From Collybiopsis luxurians FD-317 M1 (taxonomy: Eukaryota > Basidiomycota > Agaricomycetes > Agaricales > Omphalotaceae), in assembly GCA_000827265.1 (NCBI GenBank), contig KN834800.1:1-62129 (forward strand): DNA of 62,129 bases, written 5' to 3'. The position numbers were made by a program, and so were the translations under genes. Below the pieces are notes generated by a model that did no database searches, was not told the origin of the DNA, and saw only the letters and a program-made list of their open reading frames with translations. This document shows positions 48,151 through 59,629 of this stretch, in pieces; within the stretch, counting starts at the first letter, position 1, and each line of letters opens with the position of its first letter.

Positions 48151-48179
48151 TTTAGCGCCCAAACGCGATGGGCGCTCAA
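48151..48179. promoter_or_regulatory. TTAGCGCCC...GGGCGCTCAA inverted motif upstream of PPR gene
   Basis: Arms TTTAGCGCCCA and TGGGCGCTCAA with a 6-8 bp spacer lie 36-64 bp upstream of the PPR start codon. Third occurrence of the motif in this window. Confidence 0.5.
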
Positions 48180-48214
48180 TTGCATTAAAAAATTTGCCCC
48201 GTTTCCTCCTCCCC

Positions 48215-51056
48215 ATGCTACCTTCGACGCTGCTTGACTTTACATTGTCCCGCATATCGACACCCCGCAACCTCTCTGGGAATGGGTACCTTCGACGTCG
48301 ACTTACAAATGCCGCGTTAGCTCTCAAGTCAAGTGAGCCTGCAATTTTGAATGATCCAGCCGCTTCGTTTGGTGTTACTAGGCAAGCCTTATTCCATTCC
48401 AATCCTCATTCGCATATCTCATATACGTTATACAGAGGTAGAAGGAAACCGCTCAGCTCTGGTGCTCTAAAAGTAAGAGATGGAACGAACCCTTCGAATG
48501 CCATCACTTCAGAACTGGCTCAGAGAGTGAGGGCACTGGAAAAGGTAACCGACGAAAAGGTGCGAGCAGTCATATACCTTTCGACCGTACTTCTATTTCT
48601 AAAGCGACTATCAGGACGCCGAATTTGAACCGCCTTTCTTCTCAGAACAAGATTTGATGACTTTTTACGAGGACATTTTAGCACACCCGGGAGCTCTGGA
48701 ACCTGTTCAGAGCGGGATTGTGCCAGAAATTGATGTGGAGGCTCGATATCGCGAAGATTTGGCTGTCGTGGAAGCGGTAGACCAGCGTCTCAGATCTAGT
48801 GTAAACCAGCCGTCTAGGCTGACCATGGCTCTTCGACAAGAGTTTGCGGAGGTACCGGAGGTACATGCAGAGACTTCTCAAGACGGGGCAACACCGGTCT
48901 ACCAGCGTGTGGTCAATCATATACAGTCGATTTTAGGTGAACTCGACCAACTCGACACGGATATCAAGTCTTCCGACGAGGGCTCGACTCCGCTGTCTCT
49001 TGCTCTTCTTTCGATGGAGGAATGGGGTGCCGCACTCAGGTGCTCAGTGAGTAGTTCTTCTCCGTGATTTTCTGTATGCTCATGAGTCTCAGTTATACGC
49101 TCGAGATACTCAAACTGCAGAGGGATTGATAGAGCTCATGAAGGTAAGACGACATTGAACACAAAGTTTGAAATTGTATTCAATTTTTTGTTCGATAGCG
49201 CAGCAATTTGGAGGTCCCAGAGCATTATGTGAACGATATTCTACAGCTTTATGTCGAAGATTCGAACTGCGTCGGGTTTGAATCGTCCTTATCAAAATTG
49301 GTCCAAGGTGAGTCTGCCTTTCTTCTCCTTAGATCTCCTGTAACACGAGTCACGCAGGACCAGCAAGCGAGCAGCAACGTCATCTACACATAAAAGTGCA
49401 TTTAAATGCCACCCCCACCAACTCAATCCCTTCCTCCGCCCTGTCTGTCCTTCACGCATATGAAAATCAGTCTCTACTTCCTGCAATGAAAACGTACTCT
49501 ACTGTCATCCGCTACCTCTTCTCAGTACATGATTCTATATCCCAAGCTCAAGCATGGGACCTTTTCTCTCACATGAGATATGTCGCCCATCCCACCCCAG
49601 ATGCCCACCTCTACACTCAAATGATCCGTGCATGTGCATCTCCCTTCATCACATCGCGCTCCTCCGACCCCGAGCGTGCACTCGACCTCTGGATGGAAAT
49701 GACCATCGATCATAATATATCACCCACCTCTGGAACATGGAACGCCGTCATCCTTGCTTGCGCTCGGTCAGGGAGGAAAGCCTATGTGCATGAGGCGTTC
49801 AGACTGGCGAAAGAGATGTTAGACTCGCATCGAGACGCGTATGGGCACTCAGCTTATACGCCGGATGAAAGAACGTTTTGCGCGCTGCTGGAGGGGGCGA
49901 AGAGGACGGGCGATTTGGCCAGAGCGAGATGGATTTTTGCGGAGATGGTTAGGAGTAGGAATCTGGATGTGAAGGTGAATGAAGAAGCTATGATGCACGT
50001 TCTGCATGCGTATGCATCGTATCGACCGCCTTTCAAAAGAAGTTTGGCTCGTATCATAGAAGACGAGTCTTCATCATCTCCTGAAATCAAGTTGGATACA
50101 GTCGATGCCACCGAGCCATCGGCTTCGAACACGAATTTGCCTACTTCCGGATCATCCTCTGCGTTCACCCATGTTCCTCCTCAGAGCAGCACAGAGGTCA
50201 TCGCAGAGGTTGAGGTCCTCTTCAATCGCTTGTTGCGCGAAACCGGCGTCCGTTCGGACGTATCGTTCGACGATAACGATGTGTTCCAAGATTTAGGGAA
50301 ATTTAGCGGGATCAAGCTCACGACGCGGCTGATCAATTCTTATCTATCCGTTCACTACAGACATAATTCTCTTCATACATCGAGGGATCTATTTTGGCGT
50401 ATCTTTGAGGAGGTTGGTGTGGAGAGGGATGGGAGGACGTATATGGAGGCTTTGGAGCGCTGTGCGTCGTCGAAAAAGGTTGATCGTGATTTGGCGTTGA
50501 GGTTTGCGGAGGAGTTATTTGAAAAGTGGAGAGGGCTGGAGGGAGATGCTGGGCAGGAGATTTCGCCGCGAGTTATCGAGAGGGCTCATGTCGCCTTTAT
50601 CAGAATATTGACGCTGTAAGTTCTGAATCTTCACACTCTTTTGATTTTATACTCATTGTTTGCAGTGCGGAAAACCTTGATCGAGCTATAGCCCATCTAC
50701 ATGCATTTGTTGATGTTTACCCAGCATCTGCCGTACGGGATCTTTCCAACATCATCAAACCTTCCATGCGCGCCACACGGACATCGCTTGTAGGCGATCG
50801 ACCTCTCGTTCGGTTGACTTCTCAGGTAGAGATACCCGATCGGCGCATTCCGCCATTATTGACTTGGAAGGATTTGGAGGTGCTGCATCATCGTTTAGTT
50901 GCGGATGGACGGAGGGAGAGGGATATCAGCTATGTCAAGTATGTGTGTAAGGCGTATGAGTGGGCGCTGAGAGTGAGGAGGGATGAAACGATGAGGGCGA
51001 AACCTGGGACTGGGGAAGATCTTGAGACCGATGTGGAGCAGGATGGGCAGGATTAA
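48215..51056 (+). CDS. Mitochondrial PPR-type RNA-binding protein
   Basis: Six exons (48215-48544, 48615-49046, 49093-49143, 49199-49307, 49358-50615, 50666-51056) give 856 residues and close. The N-terminus is Arg/Ser/Thr-rich with no acids for ~45 residues (MLPSTLLDFTLSRISTPRNL), a good mitochondrial leader. Helical pairs with PPR spacing follow: AMKTYSTVIRYLFSVHDSIS, DAHLYTQMIRACASPF, TSGTWNAVILACARSGRKAY, DERTFCALLEGAKRTGDLAR, EEAMMHVLHAYASYRPP and GRTYMEALERCASSKKVDRD. Such proteins bind specific mitochondrial transcripts for processing or translation. The target is unknown. It starts immediately beyond duplication copy B, so the duplication edge lies about 100 bp from its start. Confidence 0.85.
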
Positions 51057-51702
51057 GGATAGATATTCGGAAAAAAGTATGTATAATGCTCATTCTAATC
51101 TAACCTATTTGGGCGATAATTTTGAAGCCGACCGTGATGGTAATGCTCTTAATGGGCCAACTTCTCTATATTCTTGCCATCTTTACGTTGCCTTCTTTGA
51201 AACCTTCTGTGCACAACCTCGTACGGAATTTTGTGCGTCGGTGGTGGATTTGTGCCAGAGCTGCGAGAGCACACGGTCTTCTCGGACGAGGAAGCATCTA
51301 GTCTTTCGGGGGAATGCATGTACGCTGTTCCGAGGGCTAATTTTGGATTTAGCTCGATTTCAATTGCTTCGATTCGATTTATGATTTACGCTGAGCAACT
51401 TGAAGTATACTTATCCTTGAAGCGATGGAAATCCCGCAATGGTGAGGAGACAATTGTGGGATGAAGAGTTTTGATCCATCGTAATTTCTTTCTACCTAGT
51501 CTCATTCATGTATCTAGGTTTGCTAATGTCTCTGCTCTCGTCACAGTAGTCTACTAGATGGTAGCTTGGTGGTTGTAGTATGAGACCGGCGGTTTCCTTC
51601 ATGACAAAACCACTGTTAGATTCCAGCTGTATCACTATTATGCCAATCGGTTCCGCACTGGTTCGCGGGAGAAGCAAGAATGAGTTTTGTCGACCTTCGT
51701 TC
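51057..51702. other. Intergenic, nothing recognised
   Basis: 3' flank of the PPR gene up to the first nested transposon. No gene recognised. Confidence 0.45.
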
Positions 51703-52115
51703 TAACACGGGACGCAAGAGCCATGGCAGTACATCTGGCATACCCACGGCAGTACACCTTGTGCCGGTGCATGCCGAGCATAACTTGACTTATGACCGAA
51801 CTCAATTCAATCGGGCTCTTTTGCGTAAATAGCAAATTCACTGAACGCACCGACTTGGTGGGCTCCTGGTAAGTCAACGGCAGACATTTTGAGCTATTGC
51901 AAAAACCTTTTTGATGCTATAGAGAGCTTTTAACTGTCTCCTACTTAAAATAAACAATGTGACTAGGAAATCAAGTAGATACTGGATATACGCAAAGAAA
52001 AGAAAAGTAATTGAGTTCACAAGATCATGTGCATAGAGTACTGTTGGAGTACTGCTGGAGTACTGCCTTAATGGCAGTACGAACTGTACTGCCATGGCTT
52101 TTGCGTCCCGTGTAA
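51703..52115. mobile_element. PIF/Harbinger-like MITE, 407 bp
   Basis: The element 51706-52112 has inverted ends of ~27 bp (CACGGGACGCAA at the left; TTTTGCGTCCCGTG at the right), with one mismatch. It is flanked by TAA on both sides (51703-51705 and 52113-52115), the TWA target preferred by PIF/Harbinger. GCAGTAC/GTACTGC motifs are repeated inside both ends. No coding capacity. Its right TSD overlaps the first bases of the next element. Confidence 0.75.
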
Positions 52116-53415
52116 GGTAGGGAGCATCCATATCCCACCAAGGTCACGTGTGGAAAGTGTGACACCCATATATGGTGAAATTCACCTCATTAAATCGAAG
52201 ATAAATCTGTAGTAAAATAGCAACTGCATCTTCGGAGATTCTGTTCCATAATTTTATGCATATGGTTCCTACAGCCATGAGCATACCAAATATTTGAGCA
52301 AACTATCTAAATTGAGAGAGGAGTATTGATTTTTGACCCCAAAGTTCATAACCTTGTCTCCCATGCTCTGACAAAAGAAGTGCCTTCGAAATAGAGCTGC
52401 ATCACTGGCATATATCCAGAGGTATGCATGTTTTGCTTTGCATTTGTATGCCTTTACTACTAAATAGTGATGTGACGGCTGGGGCCCGGCTCAAAAGCCC
52501 CGGCCATGGCTCACCTAAATCCTGGACTAACAATCAGCAAACTGGGTGATATTACAGGTGAAATTCACCTGAATATGATGCATTTTTACTTCTCTGATTA
52601 CTATTTAAGCTGTCTGTGTTAAAGAATATGTGTCAGTAAGAAATTGCATGAGCATTATGAATGATTGTGAATCAAATGCATCATCAAAGTCACATGATGT
52701 GCATCTTTTGAGCTTGCAGAAAGCAGAACGAGAACATCTTGGGAAGATAAAACTCATCAAGCAGTTACCATAAAACAGTATTTGAGAAGTCAATGATGAT
52801 TTTGGTAGACTATTTCTTTAACAAAAGTATCATTTCAACCTTGATTTTAACATATAAAAAGCCCCAGCTCGATGCCCCGGCCAAGGGCTTTCCAAAATGC
52901 TGAGCCGGGCCCTGAGCCGTCATAGGGCCGGGGCCCGGCTCAGACGGCCCAGCGGCTCTGAGCCGGAGCCGTCACATCACTACTACTAAAGGAATCTTCC
53001 AGACTTTGCTCCCACTGTTCCAACAAATTTGTCAATTCACACTCAAGAGCATTGAATGGACTCAGTATGGGCAGCCCACAAGTATAAAGACCAAATAATT
53101 CTTCCAGAGAGTCCAATGGCTGATCTAGACCATGACTTTTACTTAACTAACTCAACTTCATTGTGAAAATATTAGATATTGTTAACTTTTGTAGTATTTC
53201 ATATACTCCTCTACCATTTTTTGAGCAATACATATAACACTTGCTGAAAATTAACCATACAATATTTCAAACAAATTCATGGAAGCGATAAGGGAGAAAT
53301 GGCCTCGTTCAATTTATATGGCATTTTCAAGTAGAATTTCACCAAATCGGGACAAGTGATAGGGCTGTGACATCCTGCACGTGCCCTTGGTAGAACATGG
53401 ATGCTCCCTACCTTA
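52113..53415. mobile_element. Non-autonomous DNA element with long imperfect TIRs
   Basis: Left end TAAGGTAGGGAGCATCCAT and right end ATGGATGCTCCCTACCTTA are inverted, and similarity continues inward for ~75 bp (CCAAGG, CACGTG, GGTGAAATTC). The 1.3 kb includes a 518-bp hAT MITE. If the Harbinger-like MITE on its left is removed, the flanks are TTC on both sides, a possible 3-bp TSD. Superfamily open (CMC-like is one option). Confidence 0.65.
52457..52990. mobile_element. hAT-type MITE with 8-bp target duplication, copy 2
   Basis: The element 52465-52982 (518 bp) has perfect 16-bp inverted ends, TAGTGATGTGACGGCT, and an 8-bp duplication CTACTAAA (52457-52464 and 52983-52990). GC-rich subterminal blocks of GGCCCGGCTC type match copy 1 at 2064-2557, while the AT-rich cores differ. 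Perfect ends suggest it is the younger of the two. It is inserted inside the long-TIR element. Confidence 0.92.
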
Positions 53416-56200
53416 TTCAAATAAGGTTCCCTCTGCCTTCTAGAAAGCTGATGTATGGAGAAAGCAGAGAAAGAGTGGAAGCTGGAGAGACAGCCATATG
53501 CTGTTTAAAGTAGGAATAGCTGCACCTTTGATGTGATAAGGGAGTCATCTCGACATCCAGTCCACATTTTATTGGCCTCCCAACCTTTAGGACTAGTATT
53601 GTGCTTCACTGGAAAGCCTCATACAAAATCTTCATGTGTGACTGCTGGTCTGCATGCAAATCTGGACTGGGTATTGGCACAGGCCAATTCTGCCCAATCG
53701 ATTGCATTACGTCAATGAGTGCACTGTGTTGCGATACTACCCTGGTTTCTCAAAGAAAGCCCCAGTGCCCTCACTTTGCAAATGCTCAGATATTTTCAAA
53801 GAATGGTCCGAAAATGGTACTCACAAATGCAATTAACAGCTGTATCCGCATCTATTTCAAGCTGAACAAAACAATTCAATTGACTTTTAAGCCTGAAACA
53901 GCATTTTTCCGGGATTCACAGCCACAGGTCGGCACAAGGTGTTGGGCAAGTTGCCTCATTAAAGCTGTCGCTGCTAAGCATAGCAGATTGCTTAGGATAC
54001 TGCAGGCTTTGCACATTTCCAAGGACAGTGTCCACAATAGGGCCCATGCTAATGAAAACTCGAAAATGTTGTTCGGAAGTCAGACTTCTGTGCCCAGACA
54101 CACTTTCATGCCCTTCATGCTCAGATCTGATAAGATCTGCCGCTAATGTTCAGGAAAAAGTGAGAAAAACATTCAGAGGGAGATTATGAGGTTGCTTCAT
54201 TGTCAGCCAATCCTGAAAATGAAACAAGGGACAGCCATGTACGGCACTTGAGAGAGCCAGGAGGATGAGTAGAGCTGCAGGCTTTGTAAAAAAATGAGTC
54301 TCTACAGTGGGCTATAGATACCCTATTCCCGCTACTTTTAAGTAGTGGGTTTTAGAGGTGGATGATTTTTGATCTCAGCATCCAGTCAAAGCTATCACCA
54401 ATCATTCCTTCCTTTTCTGTCCAATCATTCTTTCCTCTTCGGGCTTATCTGTTGTTTTGTAATCAGTGATGAGATCTGAAATTCCTTTGGCTGAATGATC
54501 ACCTTGCCTGCATGAGTTGTTTATCTTTTGCAATGTCTGCACACGCTGTCCAGGTGTCATACGATTCATGTCTTGCTGTGTCAATCATTTCCTGTGAATT
54601 TGTTTGGAGGGTGTCCCTTTGCAATGTCTGCCTTGTTACCTGGAATACCCTGCTCACACTCCTCTACCTCATTCCAGCTTTTACAGTCCCTCTTTCTTCC
54701 TGTCTGTCAGATGCCCTTTCTGGTGTGGACATTATTGTTGGCAATGACTTTATTGCTGCTTTGACAGTGTCCAGTGCCATTGAATAACAGACAGTATGGA
54801 ACATCTGCCTTTGTTAATTTGTGTGTCCAAAGTTGCAAACTGCACTGATTCATCTGTAGCACCTGTTAATGTCTCCTACACCAAAAGAGCTGCACTTAGA
54901 CTTTTAGATGACCATGAATCAGCATAAGTTTTCTTACAATGTATCAGATAAGGCTGCATGAACATGCTCGACATTCTTTTGGGCCAATTGCCCACCTTTT
55001 GGAGTTCATATCCATTAGCTTGTTTGCTGGAAAATGACAATTTCATGTTTGCCAATCTACTAAATTCTGGCATTGAAATGCAGCCAAGGTGTCTAGATCT
55101 TTGTCTATTCCTCACCTGTCATCATGCAATTCAGAAGCTTTGGATTTGTATGCATTGTCCAACAGGGTCTCTGAATACAGTATGGGACCTACCTTTTGCT
55201 CAAAACCTTGTTGAACTCCATGCATCTGCACCTGTGGTACTTGACATGATTGCAAATATCTTGCAGTCTTCAAAACACCTATTGGTCCTCAATCCTCTGC
55301 CATGAGGGATGGCCATATTCACTTCAATTGCCTCAGTGATCTAAAAGTCCTGCAAGCTACAGTTACTACACCTCATGTGCCATAGTACTTTTGACTATGA
55401 CCCCGCCAATGTCTTTCTAGAATTGGCACAGGGCTTGCAAATCTTCAAATGTGTGTTGAGAGTTTCATTCATTTTGCCTGTGGCAAGTCTTCTGTAATCC
55501 ATATACATTTGTATTTGACTGATTGCTGCAGGATGTCCATCTTGCTTTAATTTACACCAGTGCATTTTGTTGTGCACCTGTACTTATGTTACACACTCCT
55601 GAAGATTCAGCAATTCAGGTTGTGAAGGATTGTCACATGTGTATTGCATTTGCAGTGTTGCTATTGTGGAGTGTGGTTCAGCTTTGTGTATACACATATA
55701 TTTTGTAATCTACATAAAAAGCAAGAGTTTGCTGAGGTTCAAGAGTGTCAGATTTGTAGCTGTATAATAGCAATTTAGTTGTGCTCCTGTCTGAAAATTC
55801 TTGCCATGATTTCCTCCACTTGAACTTAAGTCTGCTGGGTATATAAATGTGTAACCATTGATAAAGTAACAGTATCTGAGTAACTAGTATAACTTATATT
55901 TACATTCTGCAATTTGACAGGTAGCAGGCTCTGCCACTTGCCAGTGCTACTTGGTTATTATTATTAAGTAAGTCAGAGACACTGCTGCACAATAATCAAT
56001 AATTACAGTAGCAAATGTGCTAAGCTACTTGAGGCCTTCTGCCCTCAGTTCTGCTCTTTCCATGACCACCTGTTTTTGCATCCAGCTTACCATAATGAGG
56101 GCAACGGCAACTGGGGAATTCAAGAACTACAGTGCGTGAGTCTCATCTTTATAATTGATGTATTCTTCCTGACTTGCCCAATAGCCAGTGCTGACAACTC
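53416..56200. other. AT-rich, CpG-poor decayed transposon sequence, unclassified
   Basis: Open frames are short on both strands and change frame often. Minus-strand fragments such as SYDTWTACADIAKDKQ (near 54560) and SQIQMYMDYRRLATGKMNET (near 55500) look protein-derived but I could not name the family. CG dinucleotides are very scarce. No functional gene is supported. Confidence 0.4.
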
Positions 56201-56201
56201 T

Positions 56202-56285
56202 AAGGAGCTCCAACTGACCCATTACCAATCTGAGAAACTCCAACTGACCCACTACCTGTCTGAGGAACTCCAAACATCACTATAG
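56202..56285. repeat. Short tandem repeat, 30-bp unit, ~2.7 copies
   Basis: Units start AGGAGCTCCAACTGACCCAT, AGAAACTCCAACTGACCCAC and AGGAACTCCAAACATCAC. The period of 30 bp keeps frame (ELQLTHYQS / KLQLTHYLS / ELQ). Confidence 0.7.
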
Positions 56286-56519
56286 TAAGCCTTTGTCACA
56301 TAAATGTAGCCAAATCGATGTTGACATGCACTACAGTGACTATGGGCAGAATATCAAAGCTGTAAATACCCTCCATAATTTTGGGTACACAGTCTCTTAT
56401 CCACAATATATGTGAGTTGCTTTTAAGCAATAATGCAAAGTCACAAAAAACTCACTGATACTTGCAGAGATGCCTGGCTAAGCACAATTTGCTGTGGCAA
56501 ATTGTCTCCCACCCTTGCT

Positions 56520-56970
56520 CAAGCCCACTGACCAGTTCAAGGACACAAAGAGAGAAGTCTTAGGAAGGCTAATGCAGTGCTGAACAGGGCACAGATTCAT
56601 CAGCAAGTACTACTCAAAATTTGTACCATCAAAGAATGTTGACTGCCCCTGTGGGGAACCATTCCAAACCAGAGAGCATGTCCTTTGAGCATGCCCCAAA
56701 TATGAAGCATACAAGTATATCCTGCATGATATATCACCAGACATTGCCCTTGCAGATATCCTGGGCACCAAGGAAGGAATATCAGCACTGTCAGAGTTCA
56801 TTGAAAATTCTGGTGCCTTCATACCCACAGGTAGCCCTAGGAAGGAGACCGTGGAACCCCAGTATGCTCCCCACAGCATCTGGGAGGATTTTAACAGCTG
56901 CATTTATATGCTCATGAGCAGCCAAGCAGAGGCTGACCATTCCCCTGAAGCTGATTGGAAGGATGAGGTA
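56520..56970 (+). pseudogene. 3' fragment of a LINE (Tad-like) ORF2
   Basis: The plus strand reads GHRFISKYYSKFVPSKNVDC, PCGEPFQTREHVL, stop, ACPKYEAYKYILHDISPDIA and LADILGTKEGISALSEFIEN SGAF in pieces. The CPCGE..QTREH..xxCPxY zinc-ribbon-like end and the ILGTKEGxxALxxFxxxSGAF tail are typical of the C-terminus of LINE polymerases in mushrooms. In-frame TGA stops (after LMQC and after REHVL) and CpG loss show that it is dead. The reverse transcriptase itself is not seen, consistent with strong truncation or decay. Confidence 0.65.
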
Positions 56971-57785
56971 GTAGATTACAGCTGCAATGACTCCCATTAA
57001 TACAAATCATTCTGCCCTCACTCATTTCAAATTTTAAACAAGGACTGCACTACACCTGGGAGCATCAGCATGCTGGGCTCACCACCCAGTTGTGTGGGCT
57101 TTTTGGGATATTGTTGTATGGGGAGTGATGATACCCTGCCCAAATTCAGCAAGAGCCTGCAGGCCACAGTGCAGTTATACCTGGAAGGGAACTCAGTTTT
57201 ACTCTGTCCTCCCCATGCCATGTGGGACTGCATGCAGTCTCTATGATTTATGCTCTATTCCCTCCCTTTCTTTATTTATTTATGCACCAGTTTCTCATTT
57301 ATGGCCTCATTCAACTTGCATCTACTTATCCACATTGAAGGCAGACAATGCTGAAACCAGTAGCTACAATAACTCACAAGAGACATACTTACCTACCCAA
57401 CCCCACATCTGACTGGAGCAGCACCCAGTGCTCCCTGTGCCTTGGTACATAGTCTTACCTACACATGCAGTATAACAGAGTTAAAAAAAAAAGTGTGGCT
57501 AAGTGATGCCTTTGCTGTCCAAGATGGTCAAATACCAAACCATAGACCCAAGGTGACCATCTCAGAGTATCATTGATTTGCTCAGTATGTATTGTGCTTG
57601 ATCCATTGTCATTGAAATTACAGAGGCAGACAAGCTGCTATCCACCAAAACATTTCTGCAGCTGGACTAAACCCATATCTCAGTCCTGCAGGTCAGATGA
57701 GCTTCACTAGCCAAAACAGAATAATGGCTAGCACCGGCAAGGATTTCCAGAATATATGTCAATATTGCAAAGAGGATAGGGAAGA

Positions 57786-58031
57786 ATGTGGAATCACCTT
57801 ACACTGGAAAATATTGTTGTGCATTGTGACCATCATCTTTGCAAGCTGTCCAAGAGCGGGGAAAGTAAAAAAGTTACATGTTGGTGGAAAACCATAGAGG
57901 GGAGAGTGTGCACAATAATTCTGAAAAAATCTGACATGAGGAAGCATGTGCATGCAAAACATTATACTATCAAACACAATTGCCCGCTTTGCAGAAAAAG
58001 GATGACATTGAGAAAAGATGCAATTAATTGA
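57786..58031 (+). pseudogene. C2H2 zinc-finger-like fragment
   Basis: Reads VTCWWKTIEGRVCTIILKKS, DMRKHVHAKHYTIKHNCPLC and RKRMTLRKDAIN, then a stop. The Cys and His spacing resembles degenerate C2H2 fingers of a mushroom family with C-terminal fingers. It has no start or upstream domain and lies in CpG-depleted repeat DNA. Confidence 0.35.
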
Positions 58032-59121
58032 AGAAGGAGCATGAGTACACAGAAATGCAGGTGGAGGGCTATGCTGCTGAAAGGATGGGATTTTAAACTA
58101 GGCAGGTATGTTGTATGGCCTTAACTTGCCAATAGCAGACTCAAGAGTGTGAATGGGTGACTCAGTATCAAGTAATAGTATTGAACACTTACCACATTTA
58201 GTAGTCCTGGGATCCCTAATGGTTCTTGCCTCATACAGCTTGTATTCATTATTTACTCTATATTTGGATGATTATGGGCCCTGAGCTCTAATCATCCACT
58301 GCAATACATTGTTATTCAACTGAAACATTGCCTTGAAACTCTTGAACTGTCATTTAACATTAATCCCAATCCAAATTATCAACCAGCCCACACCCATTCT
58401 TGATTATGTCTTCTACAAAGTCAGCAGTGATAACAAAAAGGGGTGGAAAAGTTTGATGCTCACTCCAACAAAGGAGATGGAAGATGAAACAAATAACTAC
58501 AGTGAGTTTGGTCTAAGTTCAAAATCAAAGCAGCAGACTATTACAAGTTCATCAAGGGGCCAGAATACAATCCACCAGTCATCCCTGAACTTTGCCACTC
58601 CCACAAGATGCAAGGGAGCAATTCAGTAACAGGCATTGACAAAGTTATTTGGAGAATTTAAACTCCACTAACAAAAGTAACTTTAAGTTACACTGTCTTG
58701 ATAAAGTAACCTTTTTCCCATGCTTGGCAGCTAACTTGCTGAGTGTCATTCTCATTGAAACTTGCAAACAATTATTGTCATCATGGAAGGTACATAGGGA
58801 TCCCCGCCAAATAGTGACTGTACTAGGTGAGTCCAATGAGATTTTGAGTGCATGCTACCAATGTAAATCTCTCCAAGCTCATTGTTGCACTGTTGCTCAT
58901 ATCCATGTGAATGACAGGTTTTATGATGGAGTCCCAGTAACAGATCAATAGAGACTGAATTGGATTAGAGATCAAGTACCTGCTGAGCTTAAAGTGCTCT
59001 GGCTGTAAGTCACTAATTAACATTGTTGATTCTATCAGTGTCCATTGGCAGGGTCACTGTGTTTTTACCAGGCAGTGTCCCCAATTTGCTAGGGTATATG
59101 ACAGCATTCTGGATGCTGAGT
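58032..59121. other. AT-rich region, nothing recognised
   Basis: Longest frames are under 100 residues without family resemblance. CG dinucleotides nearly absent. Probably old repeat sequence. Confidence 0.4.
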
Positions 59122-59617
59122 TGTTGAAACAGCAATCAGTCTATTGAGCAGTTGAGACTATACTCACTGAGTTGTGTAATGAAGAATAGAGAGGTAGTAG
59201 AGCTTTTAAGGAAGTGAGTATTCAAGTAGTGGAGAACTATATGAAATTGTCTGTTAATATGAGTTGAGCTATAGTATTTATACTAAAGCTACTAAACCCT
59301 ATAACAACGTAGGTTGTACCCTGAAACATGTAAGTAGAAAGATATCAGAGCATAATGAACCCTAGAATATAGTAATTACTAAGGTATAGTTCATAGTGCA
59401 ATGTGTAAGCTGCACAATATGTATCATGGATGAGTAAGACATAGTAAAGTAATGAATAGCATAAAGGTAGCTATGAGGGATTTATAATACTCAATCTAAT
59501 GAGTAATTAACTATATACAAATATGAAACAATATACACATGTTGATCAGATCAGTGTAAGTACTAAGTATAGTTCTACATGATCCAAAGATACTTGCAAG
59601 CATCTATCATTTCAACA
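59122..59617 (-). mobile_element. 3' LTR of a Ty1/copia element
   Basis: 496 bp ending in short inverted repeats: 5'-TGTTGAAA...TTTCAACA-3' on the minus strand. Immediately upstream, at 59618-59628, is a purine tract (GCAAAGGGGAG on the minus strand), the plus-strand primer site. Its position just after the copia RNase H domain fixes it as the 3' LTR. The 5' LTR is outside the window or lost. Confidence 0.8.
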
Positions 59618-59629
59618 CTCCCCTTTGCT

